Origin: JANLYQ01 sp031365725
Lineage (GTDB): Bacteria > Actinomycetota > Actinomycetes > JACCUZ01
NCBI GenBank assembly: GCA_031365725.1
Contig: JANLYQ010000083.1
Span: 1 to 34,121, forward strand
Length of the DNA: 34,121 bases
Direction: 5' to 3'
The notes beneath the pieces are model-generated. The model saw only the letters and a list, made by a program, of their open reading frames with translations. It did not search any database and had not been told where the DNA came from. A program made the translations under genes and the position numbers. Below are positions 7,119-15,326 of the stretch, one piece after another. Numbering within the stretch: the stretch's first letter is position 1; every line of letters starts with the position of its first letter.

Positions 7119-8642
7119 ATGTCTCTGTCGAGACGTTCCCGGAAAGCCCGCACCACGGCACTGATCGGTGTAGGCACGCTGCTCGCGGGCGGCGGCCTCG
7201 CCGGACTTGCTCCTGGCACGGCCAGCGCGTCCAGCCACCGTGAGGCTCCCGGCATCGCCGGTCAGCCGCAGTACGACAACACCGATGTCTACGCTTTCGT
7301 CAGCCCTGACAAGACCGACTCGGTGACCCTGATCTCGAACTGGCAGCCTTTCGAGGAGCCGGGCGGCGGTCCCAACTTCTACCCGTGGGCCACCGACGCG
7401 CACTACAACATCAAGATCGACAACAACGCGGACGCCAAGCCGGACATCACCTACACCTGGACGTTCAAGACCTCCCGCACCCCGGGACCGAAGGACTCGT
7501 TCGCCGGTAACGGCACGTTTCTTTACAACAACGGTCCGGTCACCTCGCTCAAGGACCCGAACCTGTTGTTCCGTCAGACCTACAACCTGACGCGCACCAC
7601 CCGCAAGGGGACGACCACTGTCCTCAAGAACGCCCCCGTCGCACCGTCGTTCGCCGGTGACGCCTCGATGCCCAACTACAACGCGCTGCGCAGTGCAGCC
7701 GTGAAGTCCTACAAGGGCAACCGCACGTCGTTCGCCGGTCAGGCCGAGGACCCCTTCTTCCTCGACCTCCGCGTCTTCGACGTGCTGTACGGCGGCAACT
7801 GCGCCACCGAGGCCGGGCACGACAGCCTCGCCGGCTTCAACGTCAACAGCGTCGCGCTGCAGGTGCCTCGTGGCGACCTGACCCGCAAGGGCAAGGACGA
7901 CATCGGCGTCTGGAGCACCACCGACCGCAAGAACGCCAAGGGTGGCTACACCCAGATCTCGCGTCTCGGTCAGCCGCTGGTGAACGAGGTCGTGATCCCT
8001 TACCGGGTCAAGGACACGTTCAACGCGATCCCCCCGACCAAGGACGCCGCGGCGCTGCCGTTCGTCCTGAAGCCGGAGCTCGCTCAGCTGCTGAACAAGG
8101 TGTGCGGCTTCAACGCGCCCACTACCAACCGCAAGGACCTCGTGCAGGTCTTCCTGCAGGGAGTCCCCGGGATCAACAAGCCCAAGGGCAAGGTTGTCCC
8201 GAGCGAGGAGCTGCGACTCAACACCAAGTGGCAGGCCGGTCAGCCCGGCAACAACCGCCTCGGTGTCCTCGGCGGCGACAAGAACGGCTTCCCGAACGGT
8301 CGTCGTCTCACCGATGACGTGCTCGACATCGCTCTGCAGGTCGTCGGCGGCGAGCTCGTCGGCAACGCGAACGACCTCGGTGACGGCGTCAACAAGAACG
8401 ACACCGCCTTCGGAACGACCTTCCCGTACCTCGCCCTGCCGCACAGCGGGTCGATCGTGAAGACCGCTCCGCCGGCACAGACCGGCATGACCCTGCTCAA
8501 CGGTGGGGGCAGCAGCCACAACGGCGGCTCGTCCTCCGGCTTCCCGACCGGTCAGGTCGCCCTGATCGGTCTCGGCGCTCTGGCGCTCGTGGCCGGTGCC
8601 GCGGGCATGCGCAAGAAGTTCGCAGCCCCGGCTGCGGTCTAG
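7119..8642 (+). CDS. secreted DUF4331 family protein with C-terminal membrane anchor
   Basis: 507 residues. Signal peptide 1-37 (A-S-A cleavage before S-S-H-R-E-A-P, the family's start), a DUF4331 body with D-N-T-D-V-Y-A-F-V-S-P-D-K and E-E-P-G-G-G-P-N-F-Y, a Gly/Ser linker, and a C-terminal hydrophobic helix ending in R-K-K. DUF4331 proteins are widespread exported proteins of unknown function. The C-terminus looks like a wall or membrane anchor, but F-P-T-G-Q is not a proper sortase motif. Start: ATG at 7119 with a strong AAGGAGGGG site five bases upstream; the longer frame from 7056 has none. First gene of a three-gene plus-strand cluster with the TPR protein and metal transporter. Codon use here (Lys AAG, Asn AAC, few rare codons) suggests high expression. 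Confidence 0.88.
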   Translation: MSLSRRSRKARTTALIGVGTLLAGGGLAGLAPGTASASSHREAPGIAGQPQYDNTDVYAFVSPDKTDSVTLISNWQPFEEPGGGPNFYPWATDAHYNIKIDNNADAKPDITYTWTFKTSRTPGPKDSFAGNGTFLYNNGPVTSLKDPNLLFRQTYNLTRTTRKGTTTVLKNAPVAPSFAGDASMPNYNALRSAAVKSYKGNRTSFAGQAEDPFFLDLRVFDVLYGGNCATEAGHDSLAGFNVNSVALQVPRGDLTRKGKDDIGVWSTTDRKNAKGGYTQISRLGQPLVNEVVIPYRVKDTFNAIPPTKDAAALPFVLKPELAQLLNKVCGFNAPTTNRKDLVQVFLQGVPGINKPKGKVVPSEELRLNTKWQAGQPGNNRLGVLGGDKNGFPNGRRLTDDVLDIALQVVGGELVGNANDLGDGVNKNDTAFGTTFPYLALPHSGSIVKTAPPAQTGMTLLNGGGSSHNGGSSSGFPTGQVALIGLGALALVAGAAGMRKKFAAPAAV

Positions 8643-8660
8643 CACCTCCGGTGGCGCGTT

Positions 8661-8691
8661 CCGCCCGGTCCAGCTCGCTGGATCCGGGCGG
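8661..8691 (+). other. strong hairpin between the DUF4331 and TPR genes
   Basis: CCGCCCGG+TCCAG (8661-8673), loop CTCG, CTGGA (8678-8682), a bulged T, then CCGGGCGG (8684-8691): a 13-bp stem with one bulge and a 4-base loop, starting 18 bases after the DUF4331 stop. No U-run follows. It may be a partial terminator or a 3' mRNA-stabilising stem that lets the first gene be expressed more than the next two. Confidence 0.6.
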
Positions 8692-8754
8692 GGCGCGCCG
8701 CCTCCGCGCACCACGTGCTTCTCTTGTCTCCTCCCCTGCCCGGAAGGACTCCCG

Positions 8755-10089
8755 GTGATCTTGTCCACGGCCCGCCGCCCGCTGCTGCTGGGTGCAGTCG
8801 CGATCGTGCTGGCCGCCGGCATCACTGCCGCCGTTGCTGTCACCGGCGGAGGAACGCCGGCTCCGTCGTCGGGGCCTAGCACCGCTGGGCGGGTGGCTCC
8901 TGGCATCGATCCCGCTGCCGTCGCCGATCCCGCCGGCCAGGTAGCCGCCCTGCAGGCCCGGCTGCGTGTCACCCCGAAGGACCAGCGCGCGTGGTCCACC
9001 CTGGCACTGGCCTACGTCGAGCAGGCCCGCATCACCGCCGACCCCACCTACTACGGCAAGGCCGACAAGGCACTGGCACGCGCGGCCGCTCTCGCACCTG
9101 ACGACTCGGTGCTGTTCACCGCCGGCGCCACCCTCGCCGCCGCCCGGCACCAATTCGGTGATGCGCTCGCGGCAGCTGACAAAGCCTTGTCCATCAACCC
9201 GTACAGCGCGCAAGCCGAAGCGGTCCGCGCCGACGCACTGACCGAGCTCGGGCGCTACAACGAGGCTGCTGCTGCCGCCAGCAAGGCCGACGACCTCGAC
9301 CCCGGCTCGTCCACCTTTGCCCGGCTGTCCTACCAGGCCGAGCTGCGCGGCAACCTCACTGCTGCTGCCGACCTCATGCGTCGCTCCGAGGAGGCGGCGG
9401 GCCGCAGCGCATCGTCCTACGCCTTCGCGGCCTTCCATCTCGGCGAGCTCGCCCGGGCGCAGGGTGACCTCGCCGCTGCCGGCAAGCACTATGCCGATGC
9501 TCTGGGTGCTCAGCCGACCTATCTGCCGGCGCTGGCCGGTCAGGCCCGTCTTGCTGTTGCTCGCGGGGACATCGGCACGGCCGAGCGCGACTACCTCAAG
9601 GTCGTGCAGGGCCTTCCTCTGACCGAGTACGTCGTGGAGCTCGGCGAGCTCTACGAGGTGACCGGTCGGCCGGAGCTGGCCCGGCAGCAGTACGCCGTCG
9701 CTGTCGTGTCGGCCAAGCTGCTTGCCGCCAACGGTGTAGCCACCGACCTCGAGACGGCGATCTTCCAGGCCGACCACGGGTCTGCGACGGAAGCCCTGAC
9801 CGCAGCGCGTGGCGAGTGGTCTCGACGCCACTCGATCCACGTCGCCGACGCTCTGGCGTGGGCGCTGCACGTCAACGGCAAGGACCGTGAGGCGTTGGGT
9901 TACGCCAAGATCGCGACTCGTCTGGGCACCCGCGACGCCCGCATCCTGTTCCACCGCGGGGCGATCGAGGCCGCGCTGCACCTGCCGGGCGCGCGCGGGC
10001 ACCTGCAGGCTGCGCGCACTCTCGACGCCGGCGTCAGCCCGTGGCGCGACAAGGCGATCGCTGCCCTCCTCGCCAAGGCCATCCGATGA
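8755..10089 (+). CDS. TPR-repeat protein with N-terminal membrane anchor
   Basis: 444 residues: one N-terminal transmembrane helix (about 7-30), a Pro/Ser linker, then tetratricopeptide repeats covering most of the rest, with A-W-S-T-L-A-L-A-Y-V and later Y-x-E-A-x-A-A-A-S-K-A-D-D-L-D-P-type helices. TPR domains are protein-binding scaffolds; the anchor places this one outside the membrane, near the secreted DUF4331 protein. Start: GTG at 8755 with GGAAGGA six bases upstream; the longer frame from 8596 would overlap the DUF4331 gene and lacks a site. The stop overlaps the transporter ATG (ATGA), so the two are translationally coupled. Partner proteins are inferred only from this linkage. Confidence 0.83.
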   Translation: MILSTARRPLLLGAVAIVLAAGITAAVAVTGGGTPAPSSGPSTAGRVAPGIDPAAVADPAGQVAALQARLRVTPKDQRAWSTLALAYVEQARITADPTYYGKADKALARAAALAPDDSVLFTAGATLAAARHQFGDALAAADKALSINPYSAQAEAVRADALTELGRYNEAAAAASKADDLDPGSSTFARLSYQAELRGNLTAAADLMRRSEEAAGRSASSYAFAAFHLGELARAQGDLAAAGKHYADALGAQPTYLPALAGQARLAVARGDIGTAERDYLKVVQGLPLTEYVVELGELYEVTGRPELARQQYAVAVVSAKLLAANGVATDLETAIFQADHGSATEALTAARGEWSRRHSIHVADALAWALHVNGKDREALGYAKIATRLGTRDARILFHRGAIEAALHLPGARGHLQAARTLDAGVSPWRDKAIAALLAKAIR

Positions 10090-11828
10090 CACGCTCCTGG
10101 TTGCGACGCGGTCTGATCGCTGCGGCGACCGGCGGTCTGTTGCTGGCTGTGCCCACGGCGGCGAGTGCGCACCCGCTGGGCAACTTCACCGTCAACCGGT
10201 ACGCCGGGGTGGTGGTCAGCGGCGACGCGGTGACGGTGGACCGGGTGCTGGACATCGCCGAGATCCCCACCGCGCAACGGACTCCCGCAATCGACACGGA
10301 CCGCAACGGGACCTTGTCCGACGCCGAGCTCTCCGCGTGGTCGACCAAGGCCTGTGCTTCGTCGGCCACCGACCTCCGTCTCACTGTTGCTGGCACGCGA
10401 ATCCCACTGACCGTGACGACTGCGGCGGCTCGCACCCTGCAGGGTCAGGCAGGGTTGCCGACGCTGCGGCTGGAGTGCTCGCTGCGCGCCGCGATCGTCG
10501 TGGCGCCCCAGACTGCGCTCGCCCTGGCCGACACCACCGCAGGCAACGAGGTCGGCTGGCGCGAGATGACCGCGCGCGGCGACGGCACGACGTTGACGCG
10601 CTCGTCGGTGCCGCCCCGCTCGACGAGTGCTCGGTTGTCGTCGTACCCCAAGGACTTGTTGAGCAGCCCGCTGGACGTGCGGACCCTCCAGCTCACCGTC
10701 TCCCCCGGCGGGCCGCGGCTCGGCGCAACGACCAGCAGCGGCCCCGCGACGCGCACACCGGTCACGACGGGTCTGACCCGCGGTGCGGACCGCTTCACCC
10801 TCGCGTTCGAGGGCCTGGTCACCCGGTCGCAGGGCAGTGTCTGGCTCGGCCTGGTGGCGCTGCTGGCCGCCATCGCCCTGGGCGCCGGTCATGCTCTGGC
10901 ACCCGGGCACGGCAAGACCGTGATGGCGTTCTACCTCAGCGGACGGCGGGCCGGCGCCTGGCGTTCGGCGGCGATCGTGGGGGGCACGGTGACGGTCACC
11001 CACACCGCCGGAGTTCTCCTGCTCGGGCTGCTGGTCAGTGCCGGGACAGCTTTCGTGCCGGCACGGGTCTACCCCTGGCTCAGTGTGGTCAGCGGTCTGA
11101 TGGTCGCTCTGGTCGGACTGACGCTGCTGCGCGAAGCCGCCCGTCGCGGTGGTCCCGGCACCCGTGAACATGCCGACGGCAGCCATTCGCACGGTCTCCT
11201 CGGCAAGGCACACTCACACGTCCCGGTCGCCACGGACCTGGCAGACACGACCGTCCCGGCCGACACTGCGGTCAGCACCAACGTCGCCGCAGACAGCGGC
11301 GCCCCGGTCGGTACGGTCGCTCTGCTGGACCGGCCGGAGCGTCATCACGGCGAGCACCCACACGCACACCCCCATCCGCACGACGAGCACCCGCACGACT
11401 CGCAGCACGACCACCCGCACCCCCACGAACACTCGCACGGCAACCAGCAGCACGACCACCCGCACCCCCACCCGCACGACGAGGCGTCGGGCGAGGTCGC
11501 GCCGTCGCGTCGCGGACTGGTGGCGATGGGCCTGGCCGGCGGTCTGCTGCCGAGCCCGTCAGCACTGCTGGTGCTGCTGGGCGCGATCGCGCTCGGGCAT
11601 GCGTGGTTCGGGGTGGCCCTGGTGGTCGCCTTCGGCCTGGGCATGGCTGCGACCCTCGCTGTCGTCGGGGTCCTCGTGATGCGGCTGCGTGAGCGGGCCG
11701 AACGGCGTTTCTCGGCCGCCCCCCGCCTCGGCCCGGTGCTGCGCGTGCTGCCGGTCCTCACTGCCGTGGTCGTGCTCGGGCTGGGCCTGGTCCTCGCAGC
11801 GCGGGGGTTCGCCGCCACCGGCGTCTGA
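10086..11828 (+). CDS. NicO/HupE-type nickel/cobalt (metal) transporter with EF-hand-like loop and His-rich loop
   Basis: 580 residues. Signal peptide 1-28 followed by H-P-L-G-N-F; an extracytoplasmic domain (about 29-250); then six or so membrane helices. The transporter signature is H269-A-L-A-P-G-H-G-K277. A large cytoplasmic or loop segment carries 20 His in 45 residues (420-464), which would bind Ni, Co, Zn or Cu. In the N-terminal domain residues 70-81 read D-T-D-R-N-G-T-L-S-D-A-E, a complete EF-hand calcium-loop pattern. The family moves Ni2+/Co2+; the metal here is not proven. Start ATG at 10086 overlaps the TPR stop. No nickel enzyme is in the window. It may instead serve copper or zinc for the nearby oxidase (speculative). 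Confidence 0.82.
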   Translation: MTRSWLRRGLIAAATGGLLLAVPTAASAHPLGNFTVNRYAGVVVSGDAVTVDRVLDIAEIPTAQRTPAIDTDRNGTLSDAELSAWSTKACASSATDLRLTVAGTRIPLTVTTAAARTLQGQAGLPTLRLECSLRAAIVVAPQTALALADTTAGNEVGWREMTARGDGTTLTRSSVPPRSTSARLSSYPKDLLSSPLDVRTLQLTVSPGGPRLGATTSSGPATRTPVTTGLTRGADRFTLAFEGLVTRSQGSVWLGLVALLAAIALGAGHALAPGHGKTVMAFYLSGRRAGAWRSAAIVGGTVTVTHTAGVLLLGLLVSAGTAFVPARVYPWLSVVSGLMVALVGLTLLREAARRGGPGTREHADGSHSHGLLGKAHSHVPVATDLADTTVPADTAVSTNVAADSGAPVGTVALLDRPERHHGEHPHAHPHPHDEHPHDSQHDHPHPHEHSHGNQQHDHPHPHPHDEASGEVAPSRRGLVAMGLAGGLLPSPSALLVLLGAIALGHAWFGVALVVAFGLGMAATLAVVGVLVMRLRERAERRFSAAPRLGPVLRVLPVLTAVVVLGLGLVLAARGFAATGV

Positions 11829-11884
11829 CCACCCCGACCCCCACCCTCCCGGTGCGCCTCCGACGTTGTGTCCGGGGGGCTGCC

Positions 11885-11890
11885 TACCGT
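11885..11890 (+). promoter_or_regulatory. -10 box for the DnaQ-UvrC fusion gene
   Basis: TACCGT followed by seven bases and ATG at 11898; no Shine-Dalgarno. Same leaderless layout as other operon-first genes in the window. Confidence 0.4.
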
Positions 11891-11897
11891 CAGCGGC

Positions 11898-13715
11898 ATG
11901 GTCCTCGCCCCGCCCCGACAGCCGGCACGGCTGCGCGGGGTCCAGGGCAGCTTCGATGAGCTGGGCACGCCGCTGCACGAGGTGACCTTCGTGGTCGTCG
12001 ACCTGGAGACCACCGGCGGCTCCCCACTGTCCTGCGCGATCACCGAGATCGGTGCGGTCAAGGTGCGCGGCGGAGTCCGTCTGGGTGAGTTCCAGACGCT
12101 GATCGACCCAGGCGTCCCGATCCCGGCCTTCATCTCGGTGCTCACGGGCATCAGCAACGCCATGGTGGCCGGGTCCCCCCGGCTCGCCGCCGCCTTGCCC
12201 GCCTTCCTCGAGTTCGCCGGGACCGACAGCGTGTTGGTGGCCCACAACGCGCCGTTCGACATCGGCTTCCTCAAGGCGGCCTGCGCGACCACCGGGCACG
12301 AGTGGCCGGGCAACCGGGTGCTCGACACGGCTCGCCTGGCCCGTCAGGTGGTCACCCGCGACGAGGCCCCCAACTGCAAGCTGGCAAGCCTTGCCCGTCT
12401 CTTCCGGGCCGGCACCACCCCCGACCACCGGGCACTGTCCGATGCGCGCGCCACCGTCGACGTCCTGCACGGCATGCTCGAGCGATTGGGCAACCTCGGG
12501 GTGCGCTCGCTCGACGAGCTGTCCACCTTCTCCTCGCGGGTCTCCCCCGCGCAGCGGGCCAAGCGGCATCTGGCCGAGGGTCTGCCGCACCTGCCGGGGG
12601 TCTACCAGTTCGTGAGCGATCGGGGCGAGGTGCTGTACGTCGGCACCAGCAAGGACCTGCGCTCCCGGGTCCGCACCTACTTCACGGCCGCGGAGACGCG
12701 CGGCCGGATGGCCGAGATGGTCGGGCTCGCCGCCTCGGTTGTGCCCATCGTCTGCGCAACGCCGCTGGAGGCCGAGGTCCGCGAGCTGCGACTCATCGCC
12801 ACGCACAAACCGCGCTACAACCGCCGTTCCCGGTTCCCCGAGCGAGCCAGCTGGCTCAAGCTCACCGTCGAGCCGTTCCCCCGACTCTCCCGGGTGCGCG
12901 AGGTCCGCGACGATGGCGCTGCCTACCTCGGCCCGTTCTCCGGTGCCCGCCAGGTGGAGCTCGCGACCGCAGCCGTGCACGAAGCCTTCCGGTTGCGACA
13001 GTGTTCGGCCCGGCTCTCACCCCGACGCCTGACTCCGGCCTGCGCCCTGGCCGAGATGGGTCGGTGCGGCGCGCCGTGCGACGGCCGCGAAACGGTCGAC
13101 GACTATGCCGCCCACGTGGCTGGCGTGCGAGCGGCCATGCTCGGCGACATCCGGGCCCTCGTCGACGTGCTCGGCCGCAAGGTAGCCCGCCTCGCTGAGG
13201 TCGAGCGCTTCGAGGAGGCAGCTGGTCATCGCGACCGACTGGCCGCGTTCGTCCGTGCGGCCTCGCGGATGCAACGACTGACTGCGCTCACGTCGTGCGC
13301 CGAGGTCGTCGCTGCGAGACAGCGAGCAGACGGCTCGGTGCACGACGGCTCCTGGGAGATCGTCGTGGTCCGGCACGGCCGGCTGGCAGCAACCGCCGTG
13401 GCCGGGCGGCACGAAGACCCACGCGTCGTCGCCGACGCTCTTGTGGCCACCGCCGAGGTGGTCGTCCCCGGCCCGGGCCCGCTGCCGGCCGCCCTCGCCG
13501 AGGAGACCGAGCGCATCCTCCGGTGGCTCGAGCGCCCCGGCACCCGGCTCGTCTCGATGTCCGGCACCTGGGCCAGCCCCACCTACGGCGCCGGCGGCGT
13601 TGCCTTGTGGGCCGACGCCGCCGAGGCGGGGCGCGACCGGCTGGACCCGTTCGGTCACCGCCGGGACATCCGACCGACGCACCAGCCGGGCGCCATCGGC
13701 CGCGCAGCCGGCTGA
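11898..13715 (+). CDS. DEDDh 3'-5' exonuclease fused to UvrC/Cho-like GIY-YIG nuclease (Rv2191-like)
   Basis: 605-residue two-domain DNA-repair nuclease. The N-terminal DnaQ-type exonuclease shows Asp35/Glu37 in D-L-E-T-T-G, H-N-A-P-F-D ending at Asp121, and the H-x4-D pair His177/Asp182 of the DEDDh class. From about 230 follows a GIY-YIG domain with G-V-Y (234-236), Y-V-G (247-249) and R-S-R (255-257), then a UvrC-like middle region with a Cys-containing R-C-G-A-P-C segment (about residues 391-396) and a UvrB-contact-like helix. The RNase H-like C-terminal half of full UvrC is absent or divergent. It probably makes 3' incisions or processes damaged ends independently of UvrC (inference). 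The ATG at 11898 is chosen over the GTG at 11868 because TACCGT sits seven bases upstream. Confidence 0.87.
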   Translation: MVLAPPRQPARLRGVQGSFDELGTPLHEVTFVVVDLETTGGSPLSCAITEIGAVKVRGGVRLGEFQTLIDPGVPIPAFISVLTGISNAMVAGSPRLAAALPAFLEFAGTDSVLVAHNAPFDIGFLKAACATTGHEWPGNRVLDTARLARQVVTRDEAPNCKLASLARLFRAGTTPDHRALSDARATVDVLHGMLERLGNLGVRSLDELSTFSSRVSPAQRAKRHLAEGLPHLPGVYQFVSDRGEVLYVGTSKDLRSRVRTYFTAAETRGRMAEMVGLAASVVPIVCATPLEAEVRELRLIATHKPRYNRRSRFPERASWLKLTVEPFPRLSRVREVRDDGAAYLGPFSGARQVELATAAVHEAFRLRQCSARLSPRRLTPACALAEMGRCGAPCDGRETVDDYAAHVAGVRAAMLGDIRALVDVLGRKVARLAEVERFEEAAGHRDRLAAFVRAASRMQRLTALTSCAEVVAARQRADGSVHDGSWEIVVVRHGRLAATAVAGRHEDPRVVADALVATAEVVVPGPGPLPAALAEETERILRWLERPGTRLVSMSGTWASPTYGAGGVALWADAAEAGRDRLDPFGHRRDIRPTHQPGAIGRAAG

Positions 13716-13743
13716 CGCCCACTCATCTCACCGCCACCCCGGC

Positions 13744-13749
13744 TAGGCT
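13744..13749 (+). promoter_or_regulatory. putative -10 box for the Lrp/AsnC-domain gene
   Basis: TAGGCT, 37 bases before the GTG at 13787 and about 28 bases after the preceding stop; a transcription start near 13756 would include the GGGAGG ribosome-binding site. No -35 seen. Confidence 0.35.
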
Positions 13750-13786
13750 CGCGCTCGTCCCTGACCCGGTGCCCGGGAGGCCAGCT

Positions 13787-14074
13787 GTGATCACCGCCAT
13801 CGTGCTCGTGCACGTCGAGTCCGACCGCATCCCGGAGGTCGCTGAAGCGATCGTGGCGCTCGATGGCGTGAGCGAGGTCTACTCCGTCACCGGCGGAGCG
13901 GACCTGATCGCCATGGTCCGGGTCCGCGAGCACGAAGCCCTGGCCGACGTGATCGCCGACCGGCTCAGCAAGGTCGACGGCGTGCGCGCCACCGAGACCC
14001 ACATCGCCTTCCGCACCTACTCCCGGCACGACCTCGACGCCGCGTTCTCCCTCGGCGTCGACGGCACCGACTGA
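13787..14074 (+). CDS. stand-alone Lrp/AsnC ligand-binding (RAM) domain protein
   Basis: 95 residues corresponding to the C-terminal effector-binding domain of Lrp/AsnC regulators, without the helix-turn-helix. Seen: I-V-L-V-H-V-E-S, then V-x-E-V-Y-S-V-T-G-G-A-D-L-I-A-M-V, and the C-terminal T-H-I-A-F-R-T-Y-S. Such proteins form oligomers that bind amino acids and may modulate other proteins. Start: GTG at 13787 with GGGAGG six bases upstream; the longer frame belongs to a shadow of the nuclease gene. It faces trpD across 132 bases; an amino-acid-sensing link to tryptophan synthesis is tempting but not shown. Confidence 0.84.
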   Translation: MITAIVLVHVESDRIPEVAEAIVALDGVSEVYSVTGGADLIAMVRVREHEALADVIADRLSKVDGVRATETHIAFRTYSRHDLDAAFSLGVDGTD

Positions 14075-14126
14075 CGGAGGCCACGACCAGCCGAGGGCAC
14101 GGACCGGCTGCCGGACGAAGATCAAC

Positions 14127-14175
14127 TGTGCGCCCCGGCACCAGGCACGCCGCACAACTGGTGCGTCAGCGCACA
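14127..14175. other. inverted repeats in the convergent gap (possible terminator)
   Basis: TGTGCGC at 14127-14133 can pair with GCGCACA at 14169-14175, or its first six bases with CGCACA at 14151-14156; GTGCG/CGCAC with a 4-base loop sits at 14161-14174. These alternatives lie between the converging Lrp-domain and trpD genes, where a bidirectional terminator is expected. No U-tract. Confidence 0.3.
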
Positions 14176-14206
14176 AAGGATGTTAGGGGCGGGTGGGTCG
14201 GGCGGG

Positions 14207-15316
14207 TCAGGCGGAGTGGGGACCGGCCGCGGCCACGTGGGTGCTGGTCTCCACCCAGAGCGCCAGTGCCCGCGCAGCTGAGCCGCTGTCGACCGCCTCG
14301 GCGGCCCGGGCCAGTCCGGCTCGCAGTCCCGCGGTGAGCGAGCCCGACGCGGCACCGACCGCCGTCGCGGTGCCGTCCAGTGCCACCAGAGCCGCGGCCG
14401 CGTTGAGCAGCACCGCATCCCGTACCGGCCCCTGCTCCCCGGCGAGGAACCGCCGGGCCACCTCGGCGTTGTGTGTCCGGTCCCCGCCCCGGAGTGCGTC
14501 GGGGGCCGCCAGCTCAAGGCCCACTTCGCGCGGGTCGACCCGCTCCTCGCGCACCATGCCGCCACCCACCACCCAGACCCGGGAGGTGGTGGTGGGGGTG
14601 AGCTCGTCCAGCCCGTCGTCGCCACGGAACACCAGCGCCGAGGTGCCGCGGTCGGCCAGCACCGCAGCCATGACTCCGGCCAGACGCGCGTCGGGGCAGC
14701 CGACTGCCTGGGCGGAAGGCTGGGCCGGGTTGGCCAGCGGGCCGAGGATGTTGAAGACGGTCGGCACCCCCAGCTCGCGCCGGGGCACGGCCGCGTGCCG
14801 CAGCGCCGGGTGGAAACGCGGAGCGAAGCAGAACGTCACACCGATCCGCTCGAGGCAGGCAGCGGCCGCGGCCGGCTCCAGGTCCACCACCACGCCGAGC
14901 TCTTCGAGCAGGTCGGCCGACCCGCAGGCTGAGGACGCCGACCGGTTGCCGTGCTTGACCACCCGGCCCCCGGCGCCCGCGACCACCATCGCCGACATGG
15001 TCGAGATGTTGACGGTGTTGGCCCGGTCCCCGCCGGTGCCGCAGGTGTCGACTGCCGGTCCCCCGGCATCGATCCGGGAGGCCAAGGTGAGCATCGCCGC
15101 GATCAGCCCGGTGACCTCGTCGGGCGCCTCGCCCTTGGCCCGCAGGGCCACCACGAAGCCCGCCACCTGAGCCGGCGACGCCTCCCCGCCCATCACCTGC
15201 GCCATCGCCCACGAGGTGTCCGAGGCAGACAGGTCCCGCCCGGCGAGCAGGTGGGTCAGCAGCCCGGGCCAGCTGGGCGATGTCGCGGCGGTCGCTGGAG
15301 TCGGTGCGCTGGTCAC
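14207..15316 (-). CDS. trpD: anthranilate phosphoribosyltransferase
   Basis: 369-residue enzyme of tryptophan synthesis that joins anthranilate and phosphoribosyl pyrophosphate. Seen: the PRPP-binding G-T-G-G-D at 93-97 in D-T-C-G-T-G-G-D, N-I-S-T at 103-106, and K-H-G-N-R-S at 121-126 followed by S-S-A-C-G-S-A-D-L-L-E. A short N-terminal extension precedes the helical domain. Start GTG at 15316; the ribosome-binding site is weak, and the gene begins 10 bases after the receiver-like gene, so it is probably the last gene of the ctaG-receiver-trpD operon. The other trp genes are not in the window; the isolated trpD beside cytochrome genes matches the mycobacterial arrangement. Confidence 0.95.
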   Translation of the reverse strand: MTSAPTPATAATSPSWPGLLTHLLAGRDLSASDTSWAMAQVMGGEASPAQVAGFVVALRAKGEAPDEVTGLIAAMLTLASRIDAGGPAVDTCGTGGDRANTVNISTMSAMVVAGAGGRVVKHGNRSASSACGSADLLEELGVVVDLEPAAAAACLERIGVTFCFAPRFHPALRHAAVPRRELGVPTVFNILGPLANPAQPSAQAVGCPDARLAGVMAAVLADRGTSALVFRGDDGLDELTPTTTSRVWVVGGGMVREERVDPREVGLELAAPDALRGGDRTHNAEVARRFLAGEQGPVRDAVLLNAAAALVALDGTATAVGAASGSLTAGLRAGLARAAEAVDSGSAARALALWVETSTHVAAAGPHSA

Positions 15317-15326
15317 GACCGACGAC

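Noticed and set aside
8528..8640. Sortase cell-wall sorting signal at the DUF4331 C-terminus
   Set aside because: There is a hydrophobic helix and a basic tail, but F-P-T-G-Q does not match LPxTG or LAxTG, and no sortase gene is in the window. Kept as a simple membrane anchor.
13295..13786. N-terminal extension of the Lrp/AsnC-domain protein to 259 residues
   Set aside because: The extension is an out-of-frame reading of the DnaQ-UvrC gene; the GTG at 13787 has a good ribosome-binding site and gives a complete domain.
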